From Ectopseudomonas chengduensis (GTDB taxonomy: Bacteria; Pseudomonadota; Gammaproteobacteria; Pseudomonadales; Pseudomonadaceae), in NCBI RefSeq assembly GCF_015712065.1, contig NZ_JACFYZ010000007.1, positions 62,001 to 126,000 on the forward strand: a stretch of DNA of 64,000 bases. Reading direction: 5' to 3'. Position numbers and translations under genes: made by a program. Each line of letters starts with the position of its first letter. The stretch's first letter is position 1. This document shows positions 1 to 10,500 of this stretch, one piece after another. Below the pieces are notes generated by a model. That model saw nothing but the letters and a program-made list of their open reading frames with translations. It was not told where the DNA came from and ran no database searches.

Positions 1-100
1 GGCTCCAGAGAACGAGAGGGCGACGGCAGGGGCGCCGCGCTGGGCAAAAGCCGCTATCATAAGCGCCCCTTTGCCAGACCTGCCACGCCGGCGCCTGCTT

Positions 101-574
101 ATGATGAATGAAAACGACTACCTCCTGGCCTGGGCGGCCTACGGGATTGCCGCCCTGGGTTGCCTGTTGGTATGGATGCGCCTGACCAGCTGGATGTGGC
201 GCTACGTGCGCGAGCCGCTGCGGGTGCTGATGGCCGTGCTGCTGTTCAGCCCGACCATCGTCGACCCGGCGCGTGAACTGTTCGCGCCCGCCCTCGCGGT
301 GACCGCCATGGATATATTGCTCAAGGTTGGCAACAACGCCTGGCGCGCGGTCGCTGATCTGGCGCTCTATAGCCTGATCGCGCTTGCCGTGTATCTATTG
401 TTCGTCGCTGTTCGCTGGCCCATCGAGCGTTGGTGGAAAGGGCGTCAGAGCGAGCATGTAACCGAGCCCGACGAAGACCCGCGCACCTTGCGCGAGCGCA
501 TGGAAGAGGACGACGACCTGCCAATTCGTGACTACGGGCGCGATCGCTCGGGGCGTATGGAACCGCGTATTTGA
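101..574 (+). CDS. small inner-membrane protein of unknown function
   Basis: I do not recognise a functional family. From the ATG pair at 101/104 the protein is about 157 residues. It shows a hydrophobic segment at roughly residues 8-26, a second weaker one near 45-60 and a third near 90-110. The C-terminal tail is highly charged and rich in Glu, Asp and Arg (EEDDDLPIRDYGRDR), probably cytoplasmic. A TTG at 71 is in frame, but the tandem ATG is the more natural start. It lies 63 bases upstream of the HIT gene on the same strand and may be co-transcribed with it. The reading frame is convincing; the function is open. Confidence 0.7.
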   Translation: MMNENDYLLAWAAYGIAALGCLLVWMRLTSWMWRYVREPLRVLMAVLLFSPTIVDPARELFAPALAVTAMDILLKVGNNAWRAVADLALYSLIALAVYLLFVAVRWPIERWWKGRQSEHVTEPDEDPRTLRERMEEDDDLPIRDYGRDRSGRMEPRI

Positions 575-637
575 TCTAACCCCTTGCGCCTGCCGGCCCA
601 GGCGTTCAGCATGATGGCCTTGTGCAAGGGAGGCCTG

Positions 638-1084
638 ATGGATTGCGTGTTCTGTGCCATTGCCGAGCGACGTCTACCCGCTCATCGTCTGTATGAAGAC
701 GAAGATTTCATCGTGCTGCTGGACATCTTTCCGATGCGTCCGGCCCATGTGCTGATCGTCAGCCGTGTGCATGCGCCATTTCTACGTGATCTGCCGCCAC
801 CGGTGCGTGAACGTCTGTTGACGCTGGCCGAGCGTATCGCCGCTGCGCTGCGCGATGCCGGCTTTGGTAAGAACGGCATCAACCTGCTGATCAATGACGG
901 CCCGGATTCCAATCAGCACGTGCCCCATCTCCATTTACACCTGATTCCGCGTCGGCCGGGTGACCTGCCGGCGCTGCTCTGGCGATTGCTGGTGCGTTTT
1001 CTGCCAATGGGCCGCAAGCGAATCGAAGCGCGTCTGCAAGATGAAGCCGAGCGTCTGCGCCTGATCCTCGGCAAGGAGAATTGA
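638..1084 (+). CDS. HIT family nucleotide hydrolase/transferase
   Basis: This is a histidine-triad protein of 148 residues, the usual length for the superfamily. The N-terminus MDCVFCAIAERRLPAHRLYE is the typical HIT start, with the CxxC pair. The catalytic triad is seen as HVPHLHLHLIPR near residues 92-103. HIT proteins hydrolyse or transfer nucleoside monophosphates from AMP-linked substrates in the cytosol. The start is set by the strong ribosome site AAGGGAGG at 626-633, directly before ATG 638; an upstream in-frame codon at 584 has no such site. It is followed after 4 bases by the amidotransferase gene, so the two are probably one transcript. The exact substrate cannot be told from sequence. 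Confidence 0.9.
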   Translation: MDCVFCAIAERRLPAHRLYEDEDFIVLLDIFPMRPAHVLIVSRVHAPFLRDLPPPVRERLLTLAERIAAALRDAGFGKNGINLLINDGPDSNQHVPHLHLHLIPRRPGDLPALLWRLLVRFLPMGRKRIEARLQDEAERLRLILGKEN

Positions 1085-1088
1085 TTCG

Positions 1089-1862
1089 ATGTGCGAATTG
1101 CTCGGCATGAGCGCCAATGTACCCACCGATATCGTGTTCAGCTTTACCGGGCTGATGCAACGTGGCGGCCGCACCGGGCCGCACCGTGATGGTTGGGGTA
1201 TCGGCTTCTACGAAGGGCGCGGCTTGCGTCTGTTCCAGGACCCGCGGGCGAGCAGCGAATCCGAGGTGGCGCAGCTGGTGCAGCGCTACCCGATCAAGAG
1301 CGAAGTGGTGATCGGCCATATCCGCCAGGCCAACGTCGGCAAGGTCTGCCTGGTCAACACTCATCCCTTCAGCCGTGAGTTGTGGGGGCGTAACTGGTGT
1401 TTCGCCCATAACGGCCAGTTGGCGGGCCTGGAAGGCTCCACTACCTTCTACCGACCGGTCGGCGAGACCGACAGCGAGGCGGCGTTCTGCGATCTGCTCA
1501 ACCGCGTGCGTCGCGCCTTTCCCGAGCCGGTATCGGTGGAAATGCTCCTGCCGGTGCTGGTGGCGTCCTGTGCCAGTTACCGCAAGCTCGGCGTGTTCAA
1601 TTGTCTGCTCAGCGATGGCGACTGGCTGTTCAGCTTCTGCTCGACCAAGCTCGCGCATATCACCCGCCGCGCGCCGTTTGGCCCTGCGCAGCTCAAGGAC
1701 GCTGACCTGAAGGTGGATTTCCAGTCAGAGACCACGCCCAACGACGTGGTGACCGTCATCGCCACTGAACCTCTGACCGACAACGAACAATGGTCGCTGT
1801 ACCAGCCGGGCGAATGGCGCCTGTGGCGCCGCGGCGAATGCATCACTCACGGCAAGGCCTGA
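1089..1862 (+). CDS. class II glutamine amidotransferase (YafJ-like)
   Basis: The protein has 257 residues and begins MCELLGMSAN. The cysteine exposed after Met removal is the N-terminal nucleophile of class II (Ntn) glutamine amidotransferases. The following RGGRTGPHRDGWGIGFY and IGHIRQANVG blocks, and the CFAHNGQL block near residue 102, are typical of the YafJ/Gn_AT_II group. These proteins hydrolyse glutamine to provide ammonia, but the acceptor of this stand-alone group is unknown. No acceptor (synthetase) domain is fused. It lies 4 bases after the HIT gene and 4 bases before the DUF2937 gene, which points to one operon. Family call is firm; physiological role is not. Confidence 0.9.
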   Translation: MCELLGMSANVPTDIVFSFTGLMQRGGRTGPHRDGWGIGFYEGRGLRLFQDPRASSESEVAQLVQRYPIKSEVVIGHIRQANVGKVCLVNTHPFSRELWGRNWCFAHNGQLAGLEGSTTFYRPVGETDSEAAFCDLLNRVRRAFPEPVSVEMLLPVLVASCASYRKLGVFNCLLSDGDWLFSFCSTKLAHITRRAPFGPAQLKDADLKVDFQSETTPNDVVTVIATEPLTDNEQWSLYQPGEWRLWRRGECITHGKA

Positions 1863-1866
1863 TCTC

Positions 1867-2391
1867 ATGCTTAGAAGCTACCTGCGCCTGACGCTGTTCG
1901 CTTTCGGCCTGTTGCTCGGCGTGCAGGTGCCGGGCTTCGTCGATGACTACGCCAAGCGGGTCGAGGCTCATCGCCTGGAGTCGCAGCAGAGTCTCAAAGG
2001 CTTTCAGGAAACGGCGCGCAATTTCTTCAATGGCGATATGGACGCGCTGGTTGCGCACTACCGCGTCAGCGATGACCCGGTGATGCGCAGCGATGCCAAG
2101 AGCGTCGGGCACCTGGTGCAGCGCTCCGCCTTGCTCGAACGCGAATGGCAGGCCATGCAGGGGCCCTGGTACGCCCAGGCCTGGCACCTGGCGACTGGCG
2201 CGGATCACGAGCTGTTCGAGGAAACCCTGCAGGCTTACCGTTATCAGGTGCTGTTTACCCCGGATGCGATTCTCTGGGGTGTGATCAGCGCACTGCTGCT
2301 GGCCTGGCTGGCGGAGGTGCTGGTGGTGCTGTGCGGCTGGATGTTCGGCGCAGGGCAGACCAGGCGCGCTCAGCAGCGCCACTGGCGCTGA
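1867..2391 (+). CDS. DUF2937 family membrane protein
   Basis: This 174-residue protein resembles the DUF2937 family. A first hydrophobic stretch near residues 7-22 (LTLFAFGLLLGVQVPGF) and a second near 140-163 flank a central, probably periplasmic, helical domain containing VDDYAKRVEAHRLE. The C-terminus is short and basic. No catalytic motif is visible and the role of the family is unknown. It is the last gene of the presumed operon starting at the HIT gene and is convergent with the secretion operon that ends at 2442. The 50-base gap between them shows no clear terminator. Confidence 0.8.
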   Translation: MLRSYLRLTLFAFGLLLGVQVPGFVDDYAKRVEAHRLESQQSLKGFQETARNFFNGDMDALVAHYRVSDDPVMRSDAKSVGHLVQRSALLEREWQAMQGPWYAQAWHLATGADHELFEETLQAYRYQVLFTPDAILWGVISALLLAWLAEVLVVLCGWMFGAGQTRRAQQRHWR

Positions 2392-2441
2392 ATACCTGCC
2401 CAGGGGACTCGGGCAAAATGCCGGTCGGCGAGTACGGCGGC

Positions 2442-3785
2442 TCAGTAGCCGAGTGCCAATTCCGGCCCCAGGTAGTCATTGACCTGGAGGATATCGTCCT
2501 CGCCGAGCAGGCCGACCGCAGCGGCCAGTTGCAGGCGTGCGAGCAGATAGCGAAGTTTGGCTTCGAGCAGATCACGGCGAGCGATAAACACCTGTTCCTC
2601 GGCGTTGAGGATATCGACATTGGTACTGGAGCCCGCGAGAAACCCCTTGCGCGCTGAATCCTGTGCCCGCTCGCTGGAAATGACGGCCTGCTGCAGGGCG
2701 CGAATGCGTGCCTGGCCGCTCTGCACGCCGCGGAACTCACGGGTTGTGGCGGAGAACACTTCTTCGCGGCTGGCATTGACTTCTTCCCCGGCCTGTTCAC
2801 GACTCGCGGTGGCCTGGCGCACCCGCGCGCTGACGCCGCCGCCGGAGTAAAGCGGCATGGTGAATTCCAGGCCGATGGAGCTGTAGCGGTTGGTCTGGTT
2901 GATGGTGGAGAGCGAATCGCTCTCGCTGTCGGTATAGCCCAGGACCAAGTCGAGAGTCGGCCAGTGGGCGCTGCTGGCGCGTTTGACCTCCTCTTCGGCG
3001 AGGCCATGATTGAGCTGGCGCGCGCGCAGCGAAGGGTTGTTCAATTGCGCCTTCTGTAGCCAGTCCTGGAGGTTGTCCGGTTGCAGGGGCGGGGTAGGAA
3101 ATTCCACGTGCAGGGTGGCGAGTTGATCCGGGTTGTTGCCGAGCAACTCCTGCAGCAGGCGCAGGGCGACCACCAGATTGTCTTCGGCTTCGATCACGCC
3201 GGCCTGCGCCAGGTCACGGCGGGCGGTGGCCTGGTCGACGTCGGTGATGGTGCCGTCGCCCAGATCGAAGCGGCGTTTGGCAGCCGCAACCTGCTGCTCG
3301 AAAGCCTTGAGCTTGGCGCGCGAAAGGTCGATGGTCTCGCGCGTCAGCAACACATCGAAGTAGCGGCTGGCCAGGCGTACGGCAACGCTCTGCGTCTTGG
3401 CATCGAACACCGCTTCGCTATAGCTGGCGCGCTGCTTGCCCTGGCGGTACTCGACCATTTTCTGGCGGTTGTACAGCGGTTGACGCAATTGCAGGCTGAG
3501 GTTTTCCGAGTCGTAGTCCAGATCGTTCTCGATGCGCTGGCCAAAGGCATTCTGTTGCTCCTGGGTGCCGTCGACCTGGCTTTTGCTGGCCCTGGCCGTG
3601 ATCTGCGGCAGTAACCCGGCTCTGCCGATAGCGGGGTTTTCCAGACCAGCAGCACGCTCGTGGACGGCGGCACGATAGGTCGGGCCCTGCAGTTGCAGCA
3701 ATTCCCAGGCCTGTAACAGGTCCATGGAGTGAGCGGGCAGGCAGGCCAGGCAGCAGAGGCCTGACAATATCTGGCGTACGAGCAT
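2442..3785 (-). CDS. TolC-family outer membrane channel of type I secretion system 1
   Basis: This is the outer membrane factor of the first type I secretion system, 447 residues. A signal peptide ends near residue 20 (CLACLPAHSMDLLQAWELL). The two TolC repeats are visible as LRQPLYNRQKM near residue 100 and LEFTMPLYSGGGVSARVRQA near 305; the second YSGG turn is characteristic. It would form the trimeric beta-barrel and alpha-tunnel that lets the peroxidase RTX proteins cross the outer membrane. It is the last gene of a minus-strand operon: its start lies 1 base after the end of the HlyD-type gene. It is closer to the PrtF/AprF class than to the second TolC protein at 57049-58404. Confidence 0.93.
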   Translation of the reverse strand: MLVRQILSGLCCLACLPAHSMDLLQAWELLQLQGPTYRAAVHERAAGLENPAIGRAGLLPQITARASKSQVDGTQEQQNAFGQRIENDLDYDSENLSLQLRQPLYNRQKMVEYRQGKQRASYSEAVFDAKTQSVAVRLASRYFDVLLTRETIDLSRAKLKAFEQQVAAAKRRFDLGDGTITDVDQATARRDLAQAGVIEAEDNLVVALRLLQELLGNNPDQLATLHVEFPTPPLQPDNLQDWLQKAQLNNPSLRARQLNHGLAEEEVKRASSAHWPTLDLVLGYTDSESDSLSTINQTNRYSSIGLEFTMPLYSGGGVSARVRQATASREQAGEEVNASREEVFSATTREFRGVQSGQARIRALQQAVISSERAQDSARKGFLAGSSTNVDILNAEEQVFIARRDLLEAKLRYLLARLQLAAAVGLLGEDDILQVNDYLGPELALGY

Positions 3786-3786
3786 G

Positions 3787-5133
3787 TCATTGCTCCTTGA
3801 AGGCCCCGTCGATGCGATCGAGCATGGGCTTCATCAGATAGCTCATCAGGTTGCGTTCACCGGTCTTGATCGTCACGGTGGCCGGCATGCCGGGGCGAAT
3901 GCGATTGCTGCCCAGCTTGTCCATGCCGTCGGCGGTAACCTCGATCTCGGCCAGGTAGTAGGGCTGCTTGTTGGTCTCGTCGATAAGGCGATCGGCGGAA
4001 ATCGTCAGTACGCGGCCGGGGATGTTCGGCGTCTGCGCGTGATTGAACGCGGGGAAGGCGATGTCCACCGGCAGTCCCGGTTGCATCTTGTCGATGGCTT
4101 GTACCGGCACCATGGCATCGACCTGCAGCGGCTCATTCGCCGGCACCACGTCCATGATTCGCGAGCCGGCCTGGATCACCCCGCCTATGGTGGAGGCGGA
4201 CAGTCCCAGTACCACGCCATCGATGGGCGAGCGGATCACCGTGTTGCTGACTTCGTAGTCCAGCGCCCGCAGACGGTCGGCGAGAGCGGCGGCCTCTTTC
4301 TGCATGTCGCTGAGCTGCGATTGCACTTCCTGCTGGTAATTCTGTTCAAGTTGGAGGATGCGCAGTTTGAGCTCGGCGATCTGGTTGCGCGTACGCCCTG
4401 TGTCAGCGATGTTCTGCGCCAGTGAGGCGCTCAGTTCGGCGGCGTTGCGTTCCAGTTCGAGCATGCGGTTGCGCGTCACATAACCTTCCGCCGCCAGGCT
4501 GCGCACCCCGTCGAGTTCCTGGTTGAGCAGCCTGATCTGCGCGCTGCGCGAGTACTGTACCTGGCGCAGACCCTTGAGCTGTTCCTCGGCGCCGTGGATG
4601 TTCTCGCGGAGAATCTCGGCTTCGCCGGTCAATGCCGTGCGGCGGGTAGTGAACAGACGTTGCTGCAGGGCAACGGAGGCATCCAGGCGTGGGTCGTTGG
4701 CGAATCGGCTGAGCAACTCGGGGTCGAACTCGACCTGTGTGGCGCCGTCGCGCTCGGCCTGCAAGCGACTTTTCACCGTGCTGACCACTATGTATTGCGC
4801 GCTGACCATGCCCTGCTCGGCGATGGCGCGGGTGGCGTCCAGCTCGATCAGCGGCTGATTGCGTTGCACCAGATCCCCCTCGCGCACCAGGATGGCGCCG
4901 ACCGAGCCGCCGGTCAGGTGCTGGATGGTCTTGCGATTGTCGGTGACGTTTACCGTGGCATTGGCCACCACCCCGGCATCCAGGGGCGCGAGAATGGCCC
5001 AGAGAATGAATCCACCGAAGCCTGCGAGCACCAGCGACAAGCCCCAGCGACTCGGTTTGCCGTCGTCCATGTCAACCGTGCAGGGGCTATCCGTCAGTAT
5101 CAGCCCCTTGCTTTCGAACTGCAGATCGGACAT
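3787..5133 (-). CDS. HlyD-family periplasmic adaptor of type I secretion system 1
   Basis: This is a membrane fusion protein of 448 residues. After a short cytoplasmic N-terminus there is one membrane anchor near residues 32-50 (GLSLVLAGFGGFILWAILA). A lipoyl-like half-motif follows (IQHLTGGSVGAILVREGD, about 88-105), then long coiled-coil segments (residues 150-300) and the second half-motif with IRSPIDGVVLGL near 310. The C-terminal beta-barrel ends with GMPATVTIKTGERN. The order and sequence match adaptors of the PrtE/AprE type. It links the ABC protein to the TolC channel in the periplasm. The gene sits 6 bases after the ABC gene and 1 base before the TolC gene. Confidence 0.94.
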   Translation of the reverse strand: MSDLQFESKGLILTDSPCTVDMDDGKPSRWGLSLVLAGFGGFILWAILAPLDAGVVANATVNVTDNRKTIQHLTGGSVGAILVREGDLVQRNQPLIELDATRAIAEQGMVSAQYIVVSTVKSRLQAERDGATQVEFDPELLSRFANDPRLDASVALQQRLFTTRRTALTGEAEILRENIHGAEEQLKGLRQVQYSRSAQIRLLNQELDGVRSLAAEGYVTRNRMLELERNAAELSASLAQNIADTGRTRNQIAELKLRILQLEQNYQQEVQSQLSDMQKEAAALADRLRALDYEVSNTVIRSPIDGVVLGLSASTIGGVIQAGSRIMDVVPANEPLQVDAMVPVQAIDKMQPGLPVDIAFPAFNHAQTPNIPGRVLTISADRLIDETNKQPYYLAEIEVTADGMDKLGSNRIRPGMPATVTIKTGERNLMSYLMKPMLDRIDGAFKEQ

Positions 5134-5139
5134 GACATG

Positions 5140-6879
5140 TCACTCCTTGGCCCGTACCGAGGCCAGGGTCGGCGACCCTTTGCCGGTGGGGATCACGTTG
5201 GCCTGGCGCAACGCAGCGAATACCTCATCGCGGCTGCCGAACATCTGCACAGCGCCTTCGCGCAGTACCAACACCTTGTCCACCATGTTCAGCACGGTGG
5301 GGCGGTGGGAGATCAGCACCAGGGTCTTGCCGCGTTGCTTGAGGTCGAGCAGCGCTTGCAGCAACGCCGCTTCGCCGACGTCGTCGAGGCTGGCGTTGGG
5401 CTCGTCGAGGACGATCAGCGATGGCTCGCCGTAGAGTGCACGGGCCAGGCCGATACGTTGCTTCTGCCCGCCGGACAACGAGCCTCCGTCGGCGCTCAGG
5501 TGGGTGTCGTAGCCTTGCGGCAGGTGCAGGATCATCTCGTGCACGCCGGCCTGCCTGGCGGCGAGGATCACCGCCTCGCCGTCGATAGCGCCGAAGCGCG
5601 CGATGTTCTCGGCGACGCTACCCTCGAACAACTCGACGTCCTGTGGCAGGTAGCCGAGCCAGGGACCCAGCTCAGCCTTGTTCCATTGATAGATGTCGGC
5701 GCCGTCCAGGCGCACCTTGCCGCCTTGCGCCGGCCAGACGCCAACCAGCAGACGTGCCAGGGTGGATTTGCCTGAGGCTGAGGGGCCGATGATGCCCAGG
5801 GCCTCGCCGGGTGCCAGGTTGAAGCTGACGCCGCGCAGGATCGGCGTGGGCGAGCCCGGTGCGCTGGCGAAGGCGTTCTCCACGTGAAGCATGCCCAGCG
5901 GCTTGGGTAGCGGCATGGATGGCTTGTGCGCAGGAAAGTCAGCCAGTAGCCCGGATAGCCGAGCCCAGGCTGCACGGCAGGAAAGCAACTGCTTCCAGGC
6001 CGAGATCACCTGCTCCACCGGCGCCAGGGCACGGCCGGAGAGGATCGAGCAGGCGATCATCATGCCTGGGGTGATCGTGCCCTGGATCGCCAGCAAGGCG
6101 CCGGCACCAAGGATCAGTGACTGCAGGGTGACACGCACGAAACGACTGCCTCCGGCGATGTAGGCCGCGCGGTCGGAGGCCAGGGTTTGCAGCTCGAGAA
6201 TTTTCAGGTGGTTGCCGAACCAGCGCTGGCGAATTGCCGGCAGCATGCCCATGGCCTCGATCACTTCGGCGTTGCGCAGGTTGTTGTTGGCGAAACTGCC
6301 GGATACCAGCGAGGCCTGGTTGGCCTCGGCCAGCGGCTTGCGGGTGCTGACTTCGGTGAGCCAGGCCAGGCTCACCAGCAATAATGAGCCGATCAGGGTA
6401 ATCAGGCCGAGCAGTGGGTGAACGAGGTAGATCACCAGCAGGAAGATGGGAGTCCAGGGGGCGTCGAAGAAGGCGAACAGGCCGTTACCGGTGAGAAACT
6501 GGCGAACCTGTGAGAGATCCTGCAGCGCCTGTGCCGGGTTGCCGCCGGCGCGGCGCAGGTTGCGCTCGAAGGCGGCGCCGAAGATGCGCTTGTTGAGCAT
6601 CATGTCGAGGCGGTTGCCGACGCGGATCAGCACGCTCGAGCGCACCACCTCCAACAGCGCCATCAGTACATACAGACCGATCACCAGCACGGTGAGCATC
6701 AGCAGGGTGGTGACATTGCTGCTGACCAGGGCACGGTCATAGACCTGCAGCATATAAACAGCCGGGGTCAGCATCAGCAGGTTGATCACCCCGCTGAAGG
6801 CGGCCAGGGCATAGAAGGTGCGGCGCAGGCGAAACAGCACCTCGGCCAGTTCGGAACGCGGGGACTGCGGGACGTCCAT
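5140..6879 (-). CDS. type I secretion ABC transporter (permease/ATPase, PrtD-like)
   Basis: This protein of about 579 residues has a six-helix exporter domain (residues 20-300) and a C-terminal nucleotide-binding domain. Visible motifs are Walker A GPSASGKST (about 363-371), the signature LSGGQKQRIGLARAL and Walker B LIVLDEPNASLDD. There is no N-terminal C39 or C39-like domain, as in PrtD-type exporters. It energises export of proteins carrying an uncleaved C-terminal signal. I chose ATG 6879 because GGAGGG (complement of 6884-6889) lies 4 bases upstream; a GTG at 6894 is in frame but would contain that site. It is the first gene of the operon and is divergent from the giant peroxidase gene, its likely cargo. 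Confidence 0.94.
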   Translation of the reverse strand: MDVPQSPRSELAEVLFRLRRTFYALAAFSGVINLLMLTPAVYMLQVYDRALVSSNVTTLLMLTVLVIGLYVLMALLEVVRSSVLIRVGNRLDMMLNKRIFGAAFERNLRRAGGNPAQALQDLSQVRQFLTGNGLFAFFDAPWTPIFLLVIYLVHPLLGLITLIGSLLLVSLAWLTEVSTRKPLAEANQASLVSGSFANNNLRNAEVIEAMGMLPAIRQRWFGNHLKILELQTLASDRAAYIAGGSRFVRVTLQSLILGAGALLAIQGTITPGMMIACSILSGRALAPVEQVISAWKQLLSCRAAWARLSGLLADFPAHKPSMPLPKPLGMLHVENAFASAPGSPTPILRGVSFNLAPGEALGIIGPSASGKSTLARLLVGVWPAQGGKVRLDGADIYQWNKAELGPWLGYLPQDVELFEGSVAENIARFGAIDGEAVILAARQAGVHEMILHLPQGYDTHLSADGGSLSGGQKQRIGLARALYGEPSLIVLDEPNASLDDVGEAALLQALLDLKQRGKTLVLISHRPTVLNMVDKVLVLREGAVQMFGSRDEVFAALRQANVIPTGKGSPTLASVRAKE

Positions 6880-7546
6880 GGGACCCTCCGGCACTGCATG
6901 TTCGCTGGGCGTCCTGCGTGGAGTGACGGTATTTCGACGATTGTCGTGCAGGACCGTCTGCTGGAGACATTTTCTTGTCTCCTAGGGTGTCGCCCTCTAG
7001 GTATAGATGGGGTTTTCGTCGATGTGCAAGGGATTTCAGCGTCTTATTTTTTCGATGTTTCGTTTTGTTTCATCAAAAAAATCTTTATTCAATAAAAGTT
7101 TATAGGAAATAAGGATAATTAGCGAGGCGACTGACGGTATCTTGACAATCCTATTGGCTAGGACTTAAGTCTAGGCGTGTGATCCAAGCCAAGAAGTCGA
7201 CACGGCTTTCGCTGGCGAGCTCCTGCATAGGAGCGATCACCATCGGAATCACGTTTTACCGGACGCCTGAGGCGTCTTTGCTAGGGCATTTCGCCGACCT
7301 GCAACTGCACGGGTCTCCTACTGCCTGATTTCTGACGCTAGGCTTCGTGCCAGCCTCAGTATAGGGACATACCAAATACTGATTGCACGCCGATTAGCCC
7401 AGCATGTCGGTGTGGCAGCGTTTGGCCTCTATCCCGGGAACGCTCTGACGATTGCGTGATGCGCAACGGACGGGGTGGGCTGCTTCTGTGCCAGGGATTC
7501 CTCCGACTTCGCGCATTCAGCCGCTGGGCATCAGAGGTGGAAGGAA
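6880..7546. promoter_or_regulatory. divergent promoter region between secretion operon 1 and giant peroxidase gene
   Basis: This 667-base stretch holds no convincing gene. Positions 7040-7130 are strikingly AT-rich for this genome. Perfect inverted repeats are GGAGACA/TGTCTCC (6963-6969/6976-6982), GACTTAAGTC (7162-7171), GCTCCT/AGGAGC (7219-7224/7229-7234) and GACGCC/GGCGTC followed by TTT (7262-7276). TTGACA at 7142-7147 with a weak -10 (TTAAGT, 7165-7170) could be a sigma-70 promoter overlapping the GACTTAAGTC palindrome. That overlap would fit control by the NarL-type regulator encoded at 19924, but the link is inference. Confidence 0.55.
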
Positions 7547-10500
7547 ATGGCCAGTTTCATCAAATCCGATCTCGAGTTCATCCTGCAGCAGATTTTCATT
7601 GCCGAGGCGCATGCCGCCGGACAGAGCCTGAGCGAGTTGCTGCCCAACTCCCAGGTGCCCTGGGGCCTGCGTACAGTGGATGGCAGCTACAACAATCTGG
7701 TGGAGGGTCGTACCTTCTGGGGCGCCGCCGACCAGGAGTTCCTCCTGTTGCTGGACCAACAGTTCCGCAACGACCAGGACGGCGACACCTTCGATATGAA
7801 CGGTGCGGCGCCGGGTGGGCTGGTGACCAACACCGACTACGGCGCCGCCGGTAACGTGGCCGATGCCGACCCGCGGATCATCTCCAACCTGATCGTCGAC
7901 CAGACCATCAGCAACCCGGCGGCGGTGCAGGTTTTCATCGATGCCGGGATGGGTGTGCTTGCCGACGGCAGCCAGCTGGACCCGGATGGCAACCCCTATC
8001 CCGTTGGCACCGTGCTGGATCTCGACGGTGTGGCGATTCCTGCCGGCCAGTCGTTATTTATCCCCAATACTGCGCCGGACGAAGGGCTTTCGGCCGGCTT
8101 CAACACCTGGTTCACCTTCTTTGGCCAGTTCTTCGACCATGGCCTGGACCTGGTCAACAAGGGCGGCAACGGTTTCGTCTTCATTCCGCTGCAGCCGGAC
8201 GATCCGCTGTACAACCCCGCTACGCCGCAGACCAACTTCATGGTGGTTACCCGCGCCAGCGTCGAGGTGGATGCGGACGGTAACCGTTTGCACGTCAACC
8301 AGACCACGCCGTTCGTCGACCAGAACCAGACCTACAGCTCGCACGCTTCGCACCAGGTATTCCTGCGCGCCTATGTGCTGGTGGACGGCCAACCCATGGC
8401 CACCGGCAAGCTGCTGACCAACCGCGATCTGGGTGGCGACGGCATCTTCGGCACCGATGACGACGTGGAACTGGGCGGCATGGCCACCTGGAGCGTGCTC
8501 AAGGCCCAGGCTCGCGATGTACTGGGCATCGAACTGGACGATCACGACGTCGGCCGTGTGCCGTTGCTGGCCACCGACCAGTACGGCAACTTCATCCCGG
8601 GCGCCAATGGCCTGCCGCAGATGGTCACCGCCGGAGGCTTGGTCGAGGCCAGCCTGGATGCACCAGTGGATGCCTCCCTGGCCCTGACCACCGGTCATGG
8701 CTTCCTCGACGACATCAACAACTCGGCCAACCCCTTCAATAGCCAGACAGGCGCACCGCTGGTGGCCGATGCCGATGGTGTGGCCGGGGTCAACGATGGC
8801 CTGGCTGCTACCTACGATAACGAACTGCTCGACGCCCACTTCATGGCCGGCGACGGCCGGGTCAACGAGAACATCGGCTTGACCGCCGTGCACCATGTGT
8901 TCCATGCCGAGCACAACCGCCTGGTCGAACACACCAAGGAAGTGGTTCTGCAGGCCGCCGCGGCCGGTGATATTGCCTTCCTCAACCAATGGCTGCTGGT
9001 GCCGGTCAATAGCGTGCCGGGCAATCTGGATAGCCTGCAGTGGAATGGCGAACGGCTGTTCCAGGCCGCCAAGTTCGGCACCGAGATGCAGTACCAGCAC
9101 CTGGTGTTTGAGGAGTTCGCGCGCAAGGTACAGCCGCTGGTGGACGAGTTCCTCATCCCCAACGGTTACGACGCCACCATCAACCCGGCGATCATGGCCG
9201 AGTTCGCTCACACCGTGTATCGCTTCGGTCACTCGATGCTGACCGAGACCGTGGATCGCTTCGATCCGAGCTTCCAGAACGACAGCAGCCTGGGGCTGAT
9301 CGAGGCCTTCCTCAACCCGTTGGCGTTCAATGACAATGGCACGCTGACGCCCGAGGAAGCTGCTGGCGCCATCGTTCGTGGCCTGACCCGGCAACTGGGC
9401 AACGAGATCGACGAGTTCGTCACCGGTGCTCTGCGCAGCAACCTGCTTGGTCTGCCGCTGGACCTGGCGGCGATCAATCTCGCCCGCGGTCGCGATACCG
9501 GCGTGCCATCGCTGAACGAGGCGCGCGCCGAGTTCTATGCCATGACCGGCGACAGCCAGCTCAAGCCCTACACCAGCTGGCTGGATTTCGCCCTGCACCT
9601 CAAGCACCCGGAATCGCTGATCAACTTCATCGCCGCCTACGGCACCCATGCCAGCATTACCGGGGTGACCTCGCTGGCAGCCAAGCGTGCCGCAGCCATG
9701 GATATTGTGTTCGGCGGCGGGGCGATTTCCGACGCCGCGCGCATGGCCTTCCTCAACGGGCCGGCGGCCAGCACCGGGGTCAACGACATCGATTTCTGGA
9801 TCGGTGGCCTGGCCGAGCAGATCATGCCCTTCGGCGGCATGCTCGGTTCCAGCTTCAACTTCGTCTTCGAAACGCAGATGGAGGCGCTGCAGAACGGTGA
9901 CCGTTTCTACTACCTGGCGCGTCTGGACGGCCTCAACTTCCTCACCGAGATGGAGGACAACTCCTTCGCCAAGCTGGTGATGCGCCATACCGACGCGGTA
10001 CACCTGCCGGCGGACATCTTCTCCAGACCGGGGCTGATCCTCGAGGTGAATCAGTCTGCGCAGTTCAACGACGGGCTCGGTAGCGCCGACCCGGTTGGCG
10101 ACAACCCGCTGGTCCCGCTGGTGATCCGCGACAACCCGGAGACACCGGCGGTCGAAACCAACTACCTGCGTTACACCGGCGACGAGCACGTGGTGCTCGG
10201 CGGCACCACAGGCGACGACGTGATGATCGGCAGCATCGGCGACGACACCCTGTGGGGAGACGGCGGCAATGACCGCCTGGAAGGCGGCGACGGCAACGAC
10301 ATGATCGAAGGCGGCGCCGGCCATGACATCATCACCGACAAGGGTGGCGATGATGTGCTCAAGGGTGGCGACGGCAATGACGTGATCCACGGTGGTAACG
10401 GCTTCAACCTGATCCTCGGCGGCCATGGCAACGACTTCATCATCACCGGTGAGGACGTTTCGGAGGTCTTTGCCGGCACCGGTAACGACTTCATCCTCGG

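Noticed and set aside
7142..7170. Reading the TTGACA element as a proven promoter
   Set aside because: The -35 is perfect but the -10 matches only half of the consensus, so it is recorded only as a possibility inside the control region.
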